Shown: piece by piece, positions 26,595-33,919 of the stretch
Layout of the letters: each line of letters opens with the position of its first letter
Numbering within the stretch: the stretch's first letter is position 1
NCBI RefSeq assembly: GCF_004022425.1
Contig: NZ_RBZY01000038.1
Coordinates: 277-35,672 of the forward strand
Direction: 5' to 3'
Origin: Microbacterium enclense
GTDB taxonomy: Bacteria > Actinomycetota > Actinomycetes > Actinomycetales > Microbacteriaceae
Length of the DNA stretch: 35,396 nt
Program-made: the position numbers and the translations under genes
Notes under the pieces: model-generated
Database searches by the model: none
Seen by the model: only the letters and a program-made list of their open reading frames with translations
What the model was told of the DNA's origin: nothing

Positions 26595-27581
26595 TCAGGG
26601 GGCTGCCATCAGCTCCGACGTCAAGCGATATCCCACGCCGCGCACCGTCTCGATGTACCGAGGGTTGGCGGGGTTGTCGCCGAGCTTGCGGCGGAGATTC
26701 GTCATGTGCGCCTCGATCGCGCGCTTGTCGGCTTCGCCGACGAAGTAGCTCGTGACGTAGGACTCCCCGCGAAGGACCAGGGTGAGATCGGCCTTGCTGC
26801 GCACTCGCCGCTTGGACTCCATGAGCGTCGCGAGCAGATCGAACTCGGTGCGGGTCAGATCGAGCTCGAACCCGTCGACCAGCACGATGCGGCTGTCGGG
26901 ATCGAGTTGGAGGTCGCGATGCACGATCCACTGGCCCCCGGTGGGAGTCAGCTCGCCGTGCGTGCGAGGGGCGAGTTCGGCGCCGCCGCGCGGAACGATG
27001 TCGTTGCCCGGTGCGGTGGCCCAGGGGTCCGGTCCCTGCGAGGACGGAACGACCACGGGGGAACTCGGGACGGGTGCCGCCGGGGCAATCGGGGGGCTGC
27101 TCTGCTCGGCGTGAGATGCCGGTTCCTGCACCGGCCGAGCGGGAGGGAAGGAGGGGCCGACGCTGTCCTGTCGCGGAGCGGTGACCGCAGGGGTCCCCGC
27201 GCGGGGCCGACGCAGGAGCGCCTCGATGCGGGCGCGCAGCTCGCGCGGGCGGAACGGCTTCACGACGTACTCGTCGGCACCCGCGCCCAGGCCGAGCACC
27301 ACGTCAGCCTCTTCCTCGAGACCGGTGAGCATGATGATGTACGTATCGCTCTGCTGGCGGATCCGGCGGGCGGCCTCGAAGCCGTCGATTCCGGGCATGT
27401 TCACGTCGAGCGTCGTGATGAGGGGCTGGTAGGCGATGACCGCCCTGACCCCGTCGATCCCGTTGCCGACCGACACGGTGGAGAATCCGGCTGATTCCAG
27501 CACCTCGACCAAGAGGTGGCGGATGTCGGGGTCGTCCTCGACGATCACGGCCGTCTTCAGCATCTCTGTGCTGTCGCTCAT
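26595..27581 (-). CDS. OmpR-family response regulator with long linker
   Basis: A 328-residue regulator. The receiver domain (residues 10-125) has E15/D16, phospho-acceptor D59 (LDVNMPG), T86 and K108 (VKPFRP). A Pro/Ser/Ala-rich linker of about 85 residues follows. The winged-helix DNA-binding domain ends in RYIETVRGVGYRL (residues about 222-320). Typical OmpR/PhoB regulators have linkers of 5-20 residues. The ATG at 27581 is chosen since upstream codons look non-coding. No kinase gene adjoins it; the kinase at 21136 is the only one in the window. The region just upstream (27661-27680) is A/T-rich and probably carries its promoter. Confidence 0.9.
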   Translation of the reverse strand: MSDSTEMLKTAVIVEDDPDIRHLLVEVLESAGFSTVSVGNGIDGVRAVIAYQPLITTLDVNMPGIDGFEAARRIRQQSDTYIIMLTGLEEEADVVLGLGAGADEYVVKPFRPRELRARIEALLRRPRAGTPAVTAPRQDSVGPSFPPARPVQEPASHAEQSSPPIAPAAPVPSSPVVVPSSQGPDPWATAPGNDIVPRGGAELAPRTHGELTPTGGQWIVHRDLQLDPDSRIVLVDGFELDLTRTEFDLLATLMESKRRVRSKADLTLVLRGESYVTSYFVGEADKRAIEAHMTNLRRKLGDNPANPRYIETVRGVGYRLTSELMAAP

Positions 27582-27716
27582 CCCACCACTCTTCCGGCTT
27601 CGCACGCCTTCCGTGCCCACGTTCTCCCCCGAGCCGCGGCGGCCGCGGTGCGGCCGAGCCACATCTTTACATACTTCGCGACGCTGACGGTTCGTTGCGA
27701 GGCCGCGAGGGTCGGA

Positions 27717-28739
27717 TCAGCGGCTCTCGCGGGTCAGCTCGACCGCGGCATCCGGCCACCAGGTTCCGGCAGCGGGCCCGCCGTTGCATTCGCCGTCGCT
27801 CTCGCCCGGCGGCTTGATCCACAGCGTCGTGTCGACCACGCCGTCGCCATACGCTCCGCTCGCCGCCCCCACGAGTCGGCCGCCGGGATTGCACCATTGC
27901 GCACCCGCCGGCCCGGCGCCGTTGCGGGAGGTGTCGATGACGGCGTGGGTTCCGCCGAGCAGGTCGGACAGTCGGTGGGCGTAGTCGAATTCGTTCGCAG
28001 TGTCCTGGTAGTTCGACACGTTCAGCGCGACGCCGCGAACCTCGTCGAGCAGCCCGGTGGAGCGGAGCAGCCCGGCCATCTCGTCGGCGGGATGCCACGC
28101 CGAGTGGCCGGCGTCGAGGTAGATCCACGTGTCGACGCCGCGGAGGTTCTCGACCGCGGTGCGGAGGTAGCGCGCTCGATCGTCCAACGATCCGCACGAG
28201 GGCGCGAGCGCGATGCTGTCGGGTTCCAGGATCACGATCTTGCGCACGTCGGGCGCGCTGCGCAAAGCGTCGCCGATCCGCTCGGTCCACTCGCGGTAGG
28301 CATCCGGGTCGAGCCCACCCGCCGAGTGATTGCCGCAGTCGCGGTCGGGGAGGCCGTAGACGGCGATGGAGACCGTGGCATCCTGTTCCCGGGCCTCTGC
28401 GGCGAGGTGGGCGACGCGATCCCACACCTCCTCGACGGGGTCGATCTCGGGAGTCAGCCAGTAGGTCGTCGGTTGAGCGGCCAGCCAGGCGGCGGCATCG
28501 TGCTCAGGGGATTCCGCCGGCGCCTGACCGGCGGCTTTCGCGGCCTTCGATTCGTCGGGGACCACGATGCGCGTATCCACCGCGGGCGGGCGCGCCGACA
28601 CCGTGTGGAACAGATTGGTCACCAGCGAGCCCACCACCGCGATCCCGGCCAGAAGCGCGACGACGACCACCACGGCCCCGCCCACGAGGACCGGCCGTGG
28701 TATTCGACGCCGGCGGCCCGGGCGGTGCGCTCTCCCCAC
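27717..28739 (-). CDS. Membrane-anchored glycoside hydrolase family 6
   Basis: A 340-residue GH6 (endoglucanase/cellobiohydrolase) that cuts beta-1,4-glucan with inversion. One N-terminal membrane anchor (17-40) follows an Arg-rich start, then a Pro/Ala linker and the catalytic domain. Family motifs are AVYGLPDRDC (D134), ILEPDSIAL (D174, the usual acid), YLDAGHSAW, IDTSRNG and LWIKPPGESDG. No cellulose-binding module is present. GTG start at 28739. Together with the GT2 at 25040 it recalls Streptomyces cslA and its GH6 partner, where the hydrolase trims an extracellular glucan; that role here is inference. Confidence 0.9.
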   Translation of the reverse strand: MGRAHRPGRRRRIPRPVLVGGAVVVVVALLAGIAVVGSLVTNLFHTVSARPPAVDTRIVVPDESKAAKAAGQAPAESPEHDAAAWLAAQPTTYWLTPEIDPVEEVWDRVAHLAAEAREQDATVSIAVYGLPDRDCGNHSAGGLDPDAYREWTERIGDALRSAPDVRKIVILEPDSIALAPSCGSLDDRARYLRTAVENLRGVDTWIYLDAGHSAWHPADEMAGLLRSTGLLDEVRGVALNVSNYQDTANEFDYAHRLSDLLGGTHAVIDTSRNGAGPAGAQWCNPGGRLVGAASGAYGDGVVDTTLWIKPPGESDGECNGGPAAGTWWPDAAVELTRESR

Positions 28740-28746
28740 CCTCAGG

Positions 28747-28752
28747 ACTTTA
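28747..28752 (-). promoter_or_regulatory. -10 box of the GH6 gene
   Basis: On the minus strand TAAAGT lies 7 nt before the GTG at 28739, with no ribosome binding site between, suggesting a leaderless transcript. Confidence 0.45.
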
Positions 28753-28859
28753 GCCGAGGGGCGCGGGGGAGGGGCCCAAGGGCGCGAGCCGAGCCCGGCT
28801 GACGGAATTGTGGACGGAATCCGAAAACTCGTCGGGCGGAGAATCGCTTTCCGCGGTGA

Positions 28860-28884
28860 TTAGCCTCGCGGACCGGTTAGCCTC
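28860..28884 (+). promoter_or_regulatory. -10 box with direct repeat before DUF7882-like gene 1
   Basis: TTAGCCTC occurs at 28860-28867 and 28877-28884. The second copy contains TAGCCT (28878-28883), 6 nt before the GTG start, the spacing of a leaderless -10 box. The first copy may be a regulator site or chance. Confidence 0.45.
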
Positions 28885-28889
28885 TGATC

Positions 28890-29210
28890 GTGGGGAAATT
28901 GGTTTACAACGCTCTCGGTCACTCCTTCGACGTCGAGGACCGGACGTTGGCCCACCTCCGACTCGTCTTCATGAACAAGCTGCGTCGCGGCGAGCCCTTC
29001 ATGTTCCAGTTTCCCGTGGGCGACGGAAGTGGGACGCGCACCCTCTGGATCCATCCGTCCATCCCGCTGGTCTTCCACTTCTACGGCAGTCGTCCGCCGC
29101 AGGTGAATCGCCGATGGATCGACGAACTCATGCACGAGGCGAGTTCGCCGAACGGCCTCACGGTCGTGGCGGAACCGGATCCGGATGCCATGGAGGCAGC
29201 GTCGGCGTGA
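28890..29210 (+). CDS. DUF7882-like small protein 1
   Basis: A 106-residue cytoplasmic protein starting at GTG 28890. It shares with the protein at 29874 an N-terminal Tyr-containing strand, DRxLAH, KLRRGExF, a glycine loop, (T/S)xWIxPSIPLxFxF and a C-terminal GLT. This matches a small family common in Microbacteriaceae (DUF7882), sometimes labelled ATP-dependent DNA ligase in databases although no ligase motif is present. Function is unknown. It is convergent with the MarR gene, whose stop is 6 bp away. Confidence 0.75.
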   Translation: MGKLVYNALGHSFDVEDRTLAHLRLVFMNKLRRGEPFMFQFPVGDGSGTRTLWIHPSIPLVFHFYGSRPPQVNRRWIDELMHEASSPNGLTVVAEPDPDAMEAASA

Positions 29211-29216
29211 GCTGCG

Positions 29217-29672
29217 TCAGCGGCACTCGGCGTCGACGACCTCACGGACGCGATCGAGGAACTCGGCCAGTTGATCGGCGGCGCCCGGCGGGAGATCGAG
29301 CGCGAACTCCCGAATCCGGGCGGTGACGGGGTCGATGGCGTCGGCGTCCGTTCCGCGGTCGAAGGGCACGACGAACTTGCTCCGCCGATCGGCGGGGTTG
29401 GCGACGAAGCCGATGAGGCCCCCCGCTGCCAGGCGATCGAGCATGCCCGTGACCGAGGCGGTCGACACGGCGAGAGCCTGCGCGATCTCGGTCGGGGTGA
29501 TCGTGCCGCCTTCGTCGGCACGTTCCAGGATCAAGCGCATCGCCGCGCGGGCGTTCTCGCTGGGTCCGCAGTCCGTTTGGCGTCGCCGGGCCAGTCGGGC
29601 CTCGGCGAGCCGCAGTCTCTCGACGGCGCGGGCGGCGACCGTGGAGGGGTCGTCTTCGGTCACGATCGTCAT
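29217..29672 (-). CDS. MarR-family transcriptional regulator
   Basis: A 151-residue winged-helix protein. ITPTEIAQALAVSTASVTGMLDRLAAGGLI is the helix-turn-helix, followed by a wing with NPADRRSKFVVP, the MarR DxRxxxV signature region. The helical ends form the dimer. AGGAGAG is 2-3 nt before the ATG at 29672. It lies between two DUF7882-like genes and is divergent from the second. Operator-like 16-mers occur over its own -10 box and in the divergent promoter, so autoregulation and control of the neighbour are likely. Ligand unknown. Confidence 0.88.
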   Translation of the reverse strand: MTIVTEDDPSTVAARAVERLRLAEARLARRRQTDCGPSENARAAMRLILERADEGGTITPTEIAQALAVSTASVTGMLDRLAAGGLIGFVANPADRRSKFVVPFDRGTDADAIDPVTARIREFALDLPPGAADQLAEFLDRVREVVDAECR

Positions 29673-29710
29673 GGCTCTCCTGTCGGGTCCGGCCGCCCGA
29701 TGCGTCAGTC

Positions 29711-29726
29711 TAGTTAGGCGAACGAG
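29711..29726. promoter_or_regulatory. Operator-like 16-mer at the MarR gene promoter
   Basis: TAGTTAGGCGAACGAG matches the 16-mer at 29819 at 13 of 16 positions. It overlaps AGTCTA at 29707-29712, which reads TAGACT on the minus strand and is a good -10 box for the MarR gene. Confidence 0.5.
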
Positions 29727-29810
29727 ATTCCAGTGACCCTACGCATCTGCGGAGGCCACCCGTCCACGGAAAAGAAACTTGGCGCATGCCGGATATTTCT
29801 GCGTGATTCA

Positions 29811-29840
29811 TTAGGTGATAGTTAGGCAACCTAGTAAAAT
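29811..29840 (+). promoter_or_regulatory. Promoter and embedded operator of DUF7882-like gene 2
   Basis: TAAAAT (29835-29840) is a strong -10 box with TTAGGT (29811-29816) as a possible -35 at 18 bp. The 16-mer TAGTTAGGCAACCTAG (29819-29834) fills the spacer and has TAGG-CAA-CCTA dyad symmetry. A regulator bound here would block polymerase. The surrounding 29770-29850 is the most A/T-rich stretch seen in the window. Confidence 0.55.
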
Positions 29841-29873
29841 AACTCGTACCGAACACTCCGGAAGGAGACGCTC

Positions 29874-30212
29874 ATGGGCCTACTGTTCTACGGCTCTTCC
29901 GAGCGCCCGATCCGGATTCCGGACCGCGTACTCGCCCACGTCAAGGTCGTCATCGCCACGAAGCTCCGCCGCGGCGAGAGCTTCACGATGTCGTGGCGCC
30001 ACCCCGACGACGAAGAGGGGGGACGCAGCACGATCTGGATCCAGCCCTCGATCCCGTTGCGCTTCGTCTTCGGCTCGATCGAACCCGAGATGCTCGACCC
30101 TGCGCTCCTGCAGTCGTTCGCGAACTCCGCGAACTCCTCCAGCGGGCTGACGATCGACATCGACGCGGACGCCTCCGCCGACGCGGCCCGTTCGTCCTCC
30201 CGTCCGGCGTGA
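29874..30212 (+). CDS. DUF7882-like small protein 2
   Basis: A 112-residue paralogue of the protein at 28890, with DRVLAHVKVVIATKLRRGES, STIWIQPSIPLRFVF and SSSGLTIDI. The tail is Ala/Ser/Asp-rich. No known function and no membrane segment. GAAGGAG is 6 nt before the ATG. It is divergent from the MarR gene under a promoter with an embedded dyad, and convergent with the sigma-like gene at 30250. Confidence 0.78.
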   Translation: MGLLFYGSSERPIRIPDRVLAHVKVVIATKLRRGESFTMSWRHPDDEEGGRSTIWIQPSIPLRFVFGSIEPEMLDPALLQSFANSANSSSGLTIDIDADASADAARSSSRPA

Positions 30213-30249
30213 TCGGAGTCTCCGCTTCCGTCGGTCGAGTGATCGCACG

Positions 30250-30543
30250 TCAGCGTCGCCCCGCCGCGTGTCGATGAGCGATGAGCGACATCCATTCCAG
30301 GCCGGGGCACGGCGGGGCGGATCGTCCGCGCATCCGCTCCCACGCCTCGACGTAGATGCCTTCGAGCAGAGACCCGGCGGCGTCGGCGTCGCCCGTCAGC
30401 GTCAGCAGCACCGCGTACACGCGCGGTGATGTCTCGTCGTAGAACTCCACGAACGCGTCACAGTCGCCAGCGGCCGCGCGCGCGAGGAGGGCGTCCAGAT
30501 CCGCTCCGCCGATCGCGGCGCGGGGACTGTCGGTGAGCGTCAT
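30250..30543 (-). CDS. Sigma-70 region-2-only protein
   Basis: A 97-residue protein resembling region 2 of ECF sigma factors of the SigK type: ALLARAAAGDCDAFVEFYDE, SPRVYAVLLTLTGDADAAGSLLEGIYVEAWERM and WMSLIAHRHAAGRR. It stops where region 2 ends; none of the frames downstream (towards 29900) shows a region 4. Either a decayed sigma factor or a stand-alone domain that could bind core polymerase or an anti-sigma factor. GAGGAGG 5 nt before the ATG suggests it is still translated. No anti-sigma gene adjoins. Confidence 0.65.
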   Translation of the reverse strand: MTLTDSPRAAIGGADLDALLARAAAGDCDAFVEFYDETSPRVYAVLLTLTGDADAAGSLLEGIYVEAWERMRGRSAPPCPGLEWMSLIAHRHAAGRR

Positions 30544-30714
30544 GACACCTCCTCAATGGATGTCTACTGAGTCAAGCGGCCCGTGCGTCCCCCGTCCGGG
30601 GGTTGCGCTTCCCGGGCGCTTCGCGTAGCGCACCGGCAGGACCCGCACCGACGCCCGTGATCCGCCGCGTCAAGCCCGATCGCCTCCCTCGGGGGTGGCT
30701 CTACCGTGATGAAC

Positions 30715-31092
30715 ATGAGATCGCTCGTCCGATGGGGCTTGGCCCTCGCCATGACGTTCGCCGGTGTGGCGCACCTGACTTTCGCCCGTCGAGACTTCCA
30801 GGCGCAGGTGCCTGACGTGCTCGTCGAGCACGGTCCGCTCGACCGTGACGCGGTGGTGGTGGCATCCGGGGTGGTCGAGATCGCCTTCGGCGTCGCCCTC
30901 GTCGCCCTGCCCAGGGAGCGACGCCGGATCGGGGCGGCGCTGGCGGCCTTCTACGTGGCGATCTTCCCGGGCAATGTCGACCAGTGGCGCAAGAAGCGGT
31001 CGGCTTTCGGGCTCGACACCGACAACCGGCGCTTCGTGCGGCTCTTCTTCCAGCCGCTGCTCGTCGCCGCGGCGTGGTGGTCGACACGCTGA
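30715..31092 (+). CDS. DoxX-like small membrane protein
   Basis: A 125-residue protein with about four hydrophobic segments (near residues 5-25, 45-65, 70-90 and 105-123) and GNVDQWRKKRSAFGLDTDNRRFVRLFFQP before the last helix, as in DoxX-like membrane proteins of unknown role. In-frame starts exist at 30706 (GTG), 30709 and 30715 (ATG). I prefer 30715 because TACCGT at 30702-30707 is placed like the leaderless -10 boxes nearby and no ribosome binding site is visible. The next gene starts 7 bp after the stop. Confidence 0.65.
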   Translation: MRSLVRWGLALAMTFAGVAHLTFARRDFQAQVPDVLVEHGPLDRDAVVVASGVVEIAFGVALVALPRERRRIGAALAAFYVAIFPGNVDQWRKKRSAFGLDTDNRRFVRLFFQPLLVAAAWWSTR

Positions 31093-31099
31093 CGCCGCG

Positions 31100-31642
31100 A
31101 TGGCTTCCGTCGTCAGCCTCGAGGTCGTGTTCGACGCCGCCACCGATGCGGCGGTTCGCCGCGAGTGGGCGCTCCTCGCCGACGCCGGCCTGCCGAGCCA
31201 GGCGCAGCATACGGGCGCGAGCAACCGGCCGCACGTGACGCTGCTCGTTCGGAGCGCCCTGCCTCGGTTCCCGGCCGAGCGGGTCGAGGGGATGCTCCCC
31301 CTCCCGTTGACCCTCGGGGCCCCGGTTCTGTTCGGCACCGGCCGCACCAGGGTCGTCGCCCGCTCGGTGGTTCCCACCACCGCCCTCCTCGACCTCCACG
31401 GGGCCGTGCACGCGCTCGCCGGTTCCGGAGACGACGCTCCCCACACCCACCCGGGGGAGTGGACGCCGCACGTGACGCTGGCCCGGCGACTTCCGCTCGA
31501 CCGCGTCGGCGACGCGCTCGCCGCGCTGGCGGACGGAGGGGGCGAGCCGCTGGCCGCTCACGCGCTCGGCATCCGTCGATGGGATGCCGCGACACGAACG
31601 GTCTCACGGATCGCCGGACGTGGCACGCTGGAACCGTGCTGA
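31100..31642 (+). CDS. 2H phosphoesterase (2'-5' RNA ligase-like)
   Basis: A 180-residue protein with the two HxTx motifs of the 2H superfamily: HVTL at residue 45 (NRPHVTLLV) and HVTL at residue 124 (WTPHVTLAR). Members act on 2'-5' linkages, cyclic phosphodiesters or cyclic nucleotides. The specific substrate is unknown. It follows the DoxX-like gene by 7 bp and its stop overlaps the next start, so these three genes probably form one unit. Confidence 0.85.
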   Translation: MASVVSLEVVFDAATDAAVRREWALLADAGLPSQAQHTGASNRPHVTLLVRSALPRFPAERVEGMLPLPLTLGAPVLFGTGRTRVVARSVVPTTALLDLHGAVHALAGSGDDAPHTHPGEWTPHVTLARRLPLDRVGDALAALADGGGEPLAAHALGIRRWDAATRTVSRIAGRGTLEPC

Positions 31643-32013
31643 CCGACGACGCCCTCACCTTTCTCTCCGAGTATCACCTCGCGACCCTCTCGACTCTCGG
31701 GCGCGCGGGACGCGTGCACGCCGTACCGGTCGGCTTCACCTACGAGGACGGCGTCGTGAGGATCATCGGTTCGCGGGGCACCCAGAAATTCCTGAACGCC
31801 GAGCGTTCCGGCCGTGCGTCGATCTGCTCGGTCGACGGGGGTCGGTGGATCAGCTTCGAGGGGCCCGCGCGCGTCACCGCCGACCCCGCGGCGGTCGCCC
31901 GCGCCGTCGACCTGTATGCCGCACGCTACCGGCAGCCCCGCGTGAACCCCGAACGGGTCGTCCTGGAATTGACGGTGGAGCGCGTGCTGGGATCGGCCCC
32001 GTTCCGCGCCTGA
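31636..32013 (+). CDS. PPOX-class (F420/flavin split-barrel) oxidoreductase
   Basis: A 125-residue split-barrel protein: LTFLSEYHLATLSTLGRAGR, VHAVPVGFTYEDGVVRIIGS and WISFEGPARVTADPAAVARA match the pyridoxamine-phosphate-oxidase-like fold found in actinobacterial F420-dependent reductases. The cofactor (F420, FMN or heme) cannot be decided from sequence. The GTG at 31636 overlaps the stop of the 2H gene. Confidence 0.82.
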   Translation: MLTDDALTFLSEYHLATLSTLGRAGRVHAVPVGFTYEDGVVRIIGSRGTQKFLNAERSGRASICSVDGGRWISFEGPARVTADPAAVARAVDLYAARYRQPRVNPERVVLELTVERVLGSAPFRA

Positions 32014-32031
32014 GCGGCGTACCCTCGAAGC

Positions 32032-32136
32032 ATGACCTCCCTTCCCTCCGCGATGCCCCACGGGCGTGAGGGGGTCGTCGGCGCATTCTCCGCCGACGGC
32101 AGAGGCGCGATCGGATCCGTGAACCCCGCCGCCTGA
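32032..32136 (+). CDS. Possible 34-residue leaderless small protein
   Basis: ATG at 32032 opens a 34-codon frame (MTSLPSAMPHGREGVVGAFS onward, ending NPAA). TACCCT lies 6 nt upstream, the same spacing as the leaderless truA box. No ribosome binding site, known motif or membrane segment. It may be a real small protein, a regulatory upstream ORF for the FBP gene, or chance. Confidence 0.25.
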   Translation: MTSLPSAMPHGREGVVGAFSADGRGAIGSVNPAA

Positions 32137-32273
32137 GCGGCCTCGCGCGACAGCGATGTCGCGCGCCCACGCCCGTGCTCGACCCTCTCCTCGGCGCGGC
32201 ATCCTCCGTTCGCCCGCGCGTCGACGCGGGCGTCCTCCGACCGGAACGCCTCCGGTCCATCGATGGGACCCTC

Positions 32274-32762
32274 ATGATCGCCCTCACCGAATCCACCGTC
32301 CGATCCAGCTTCGTCAATGTCTCCCTGCGCGAGCGCAGGGCGATCGTCGTCCCCGCGGATCTCGCCGAACGCGAGTGGGAACGTCTCGACTACCTCGGCT
32401 GGCGCGATCCGAAGTCACCGCTCCTGGCCTTCATCGTCGCCGACATCGACGGCACTCCCGTCGGTCTGCAACTGCGGCAGGCCGAGCAGCCCACGCGCAC
32501 CCGCCCGCAGTGCTCGTGGTGCTCCGACGTGACGTTGCCGAATGACGTGGTGTTCTTCGCGGCACGCCGGACCGGGAGCGCCGGGAAGGCGGGCAACACG
32601 GTGGGAACCCTGTTGTGCGCCGGCTTCCAGTGCTCCGCCAACGTGCGCCGCCTCGATCCGCCGGCCTACCTCGGACACGACGTGCGCGCAGCCCGGGATC
32701 GGCGGGTAGAGGCGCTCCGTGCGCACGTCGACGGGTTCTTCCGCGACCTGATGACCGCCTGA
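32274..32762 (+). CDS. FBP-domain treble-clef zinc-finger protein
   Basis: A 162-residue protein resembling the C-terminal zinc finger of elongation-factor-G-binding proteins (FBP / FusB type). The zinc ligands are C80 and C83 (CSWC) and C115 and C120 (LLCAGFQC). In staphylococci FusB frees EF-G from ribosomes stalled by fusidic acid; a role in EF-G or ribosome rescue here is inference. The ATG at 32274 fits the family N-terminus (LTESTVRSSFVNVS). An open frame back to 32175 looks non-coding. Confidence 0.8.
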   Translation: MIALTESTVRSSFVNVSLRERRAIVVPADLAEREWERLDYLGWRDPKSPLLAFIVADIDGTPVGLQLRQAEQPTRTRPQCSWCSDVTLPNDVVFFAARRTGSAGKAGNTVGTLLCAGFQCSANVRRLDPPAYLGHDVRAARDRRVEALRAHVDGFFRDLMTA

Positions 32763-32832
32763 GGAGGCGAGCCCGGCCCCGGCCGCGGCCATCCTGGCGG
32801 ACGAGCGCGCTCACCCGATGGCCGTGGCCTGG

Positions 32833-32838
32833 GATACT
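32833..32838 (+). promoter_or_regulatory. -10 box of the beta-helix lipoprotein gene
   Basis: GATACT ends 7 nt before the ATG at 32846 and no ribosome binding site follows, fitting the leaderless pattern. Confidence 0.4.
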
Positions 32839-32845
32839 CGACGCG

Positions 32846-33850
32846 ATGAACCGCACCCTCGCCGCCGCGATCGCGGGCGTCGTGTGCGCCGTGGCGCTGG
32901 CGGGGTGCGTGTCCGAACCCTCCCCGGCGGCCCCGGAACCCTCCTCGGTGCTGCCCGCCGCGCCGTGCGCGCCCGGTGCCGTCGGGGTGGGCGAGGGCGC
33001 CGACGCGCTGCAGGCCGCCCTCGACCGGGCCGTTCCGGGCGACGTGCTGCAGTTGGCTCCCGCGGTGTATCGCGGACGCTTCCACGCCACAGCGGTCGCG
33101 ACGGACGAGGCGCCGATCGTGCTGTGCGGATCCGGTGGGACCGTGCTCGACGGCGGAGGGATGCAGGACGGATACGTCCTGCACCTCGAGGGGGCGGCGT
33201 ACTGGGACGTCCGGGATCTCGCGGTGCGCGGCGGTCAGAAGGGAGTGGTTCTGGATGCCACGATCCACTCGACCCTGAGCGCGATCACGATCTCGGACGT
33301 CGGGCAGGAGGGGCTGCACTTGCGGGCGGGCAGCTCCGACAACACCGTGCGCTCCGTCACGGTCGAGCGCACGGGCCGGGTGGACCCCGAGTTCGGGGAG
33401 GGGGTGTACGTCGGCTCCGCCGAGTCGAACTGGTGTCGCTACGCCGCGTGCGAACCCGACCGCAGCGACCGGAACTCCTTCGTCGACCTCGTCGTGCAAG
33501 ACACGACGGCGGAGGCACTCGACGCGAAGGAAGGCACGACGGGCGGGGTGGTCCGAGATTCCGCGTTGTCCACGGGTCCCGCGTCGGTCGTGGACAGCGC
33601 CGTCGATCTGAAGGGCACCGACTGGCGCCTGGAGGGCAACACCATCACCGGACCCGTGGATGCCGTCAGCATCCACGTCATCCTGCCGCCGTGGGGAGCC
33701 GGCAACATCGTGGCCGGGAACGTGCTGCGTCCGGGCGCCGGAGGCGTCGGGATCGCCGTCGTGGGTGCCGCGCGTACCGCGGGGAACACCGTCGCGTGCG
33801 ACAACGCCGTCGAATCGGGCGTGTCCCTCGCCGACGACGTGTGCGCGTAA
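32846..33850 (+). CDS. Right-handed beta-helix lipoprotein
   Basis: A 334-residue lipoprotein with lipobox LAGC (C21). After a Pro/Ser linker the sequence is a series of short strands with repeats of the type VVLDATIHSTLSAITISDV and HLRAGSSDNTVRSVTVERT, ending NTVACDNAVESGV: a parallel beta-helix as in pectate lyases, AlgG-type epimerases and carbohydrate-binding proteins. Cysteines in SNWCRYAACEPDRS may form a disulfide. It lies 69 bp before a polysaccharide synthase, so it may modify, bind or guide that polymer. No catalytic residue set is evident. Confidence 0.82.
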   Translation: MNRTLAAAIAGVVCAVALAGCVSEPSPAAPEPSSVLPAAPCAPGAVGVGEGADALQAALDRAVPGDVLQLAPAVYRGRFHATAVATDEAPIVLCGSGGTVLDGGGMQDGYVLHLEGAAYWDVRDLAVRGGQKGVVLDATIHSTLSAITISDVGQEGLHLRAGSSDNTVRSVTVERTGRVDPEFGEGVYVGSAESNWCRYAACEPDRSDRNSFVDLVVQDTTAEALDAKEGTTGGVVRDSALSTGPASVVDSAVDLKGTDWRLEGNTITGPVDAVSIHVILPPWGAGNIVAGNVLRPGAGGVGIAVVGAARTAGNTVACDNAVESGVSLADDVCA

Positions 33851-33919
33851 CACGGACGCGGTAATGTGCACTGTCTCCCCCGGCTGAAATTCGCCATTTC
33901 GCCGCGGTAGGGAGAACAC

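Noticed and set aside
29819..29834. DtxR/IdeR iron box
   Set aside because: The dyad resembles TTAGGTTAGSCTAACCTAA but lacks two internal bases, and a matching copy sits on the promoter of the local MarR gene, which is the simpler owner.
28890..30212. ATP-dependent DNA ligase annotation for the two small proteins
   Set aside because: At 106 and 112 residues they carry no ligase KxDG motif or nucleotidyltransferase domain.
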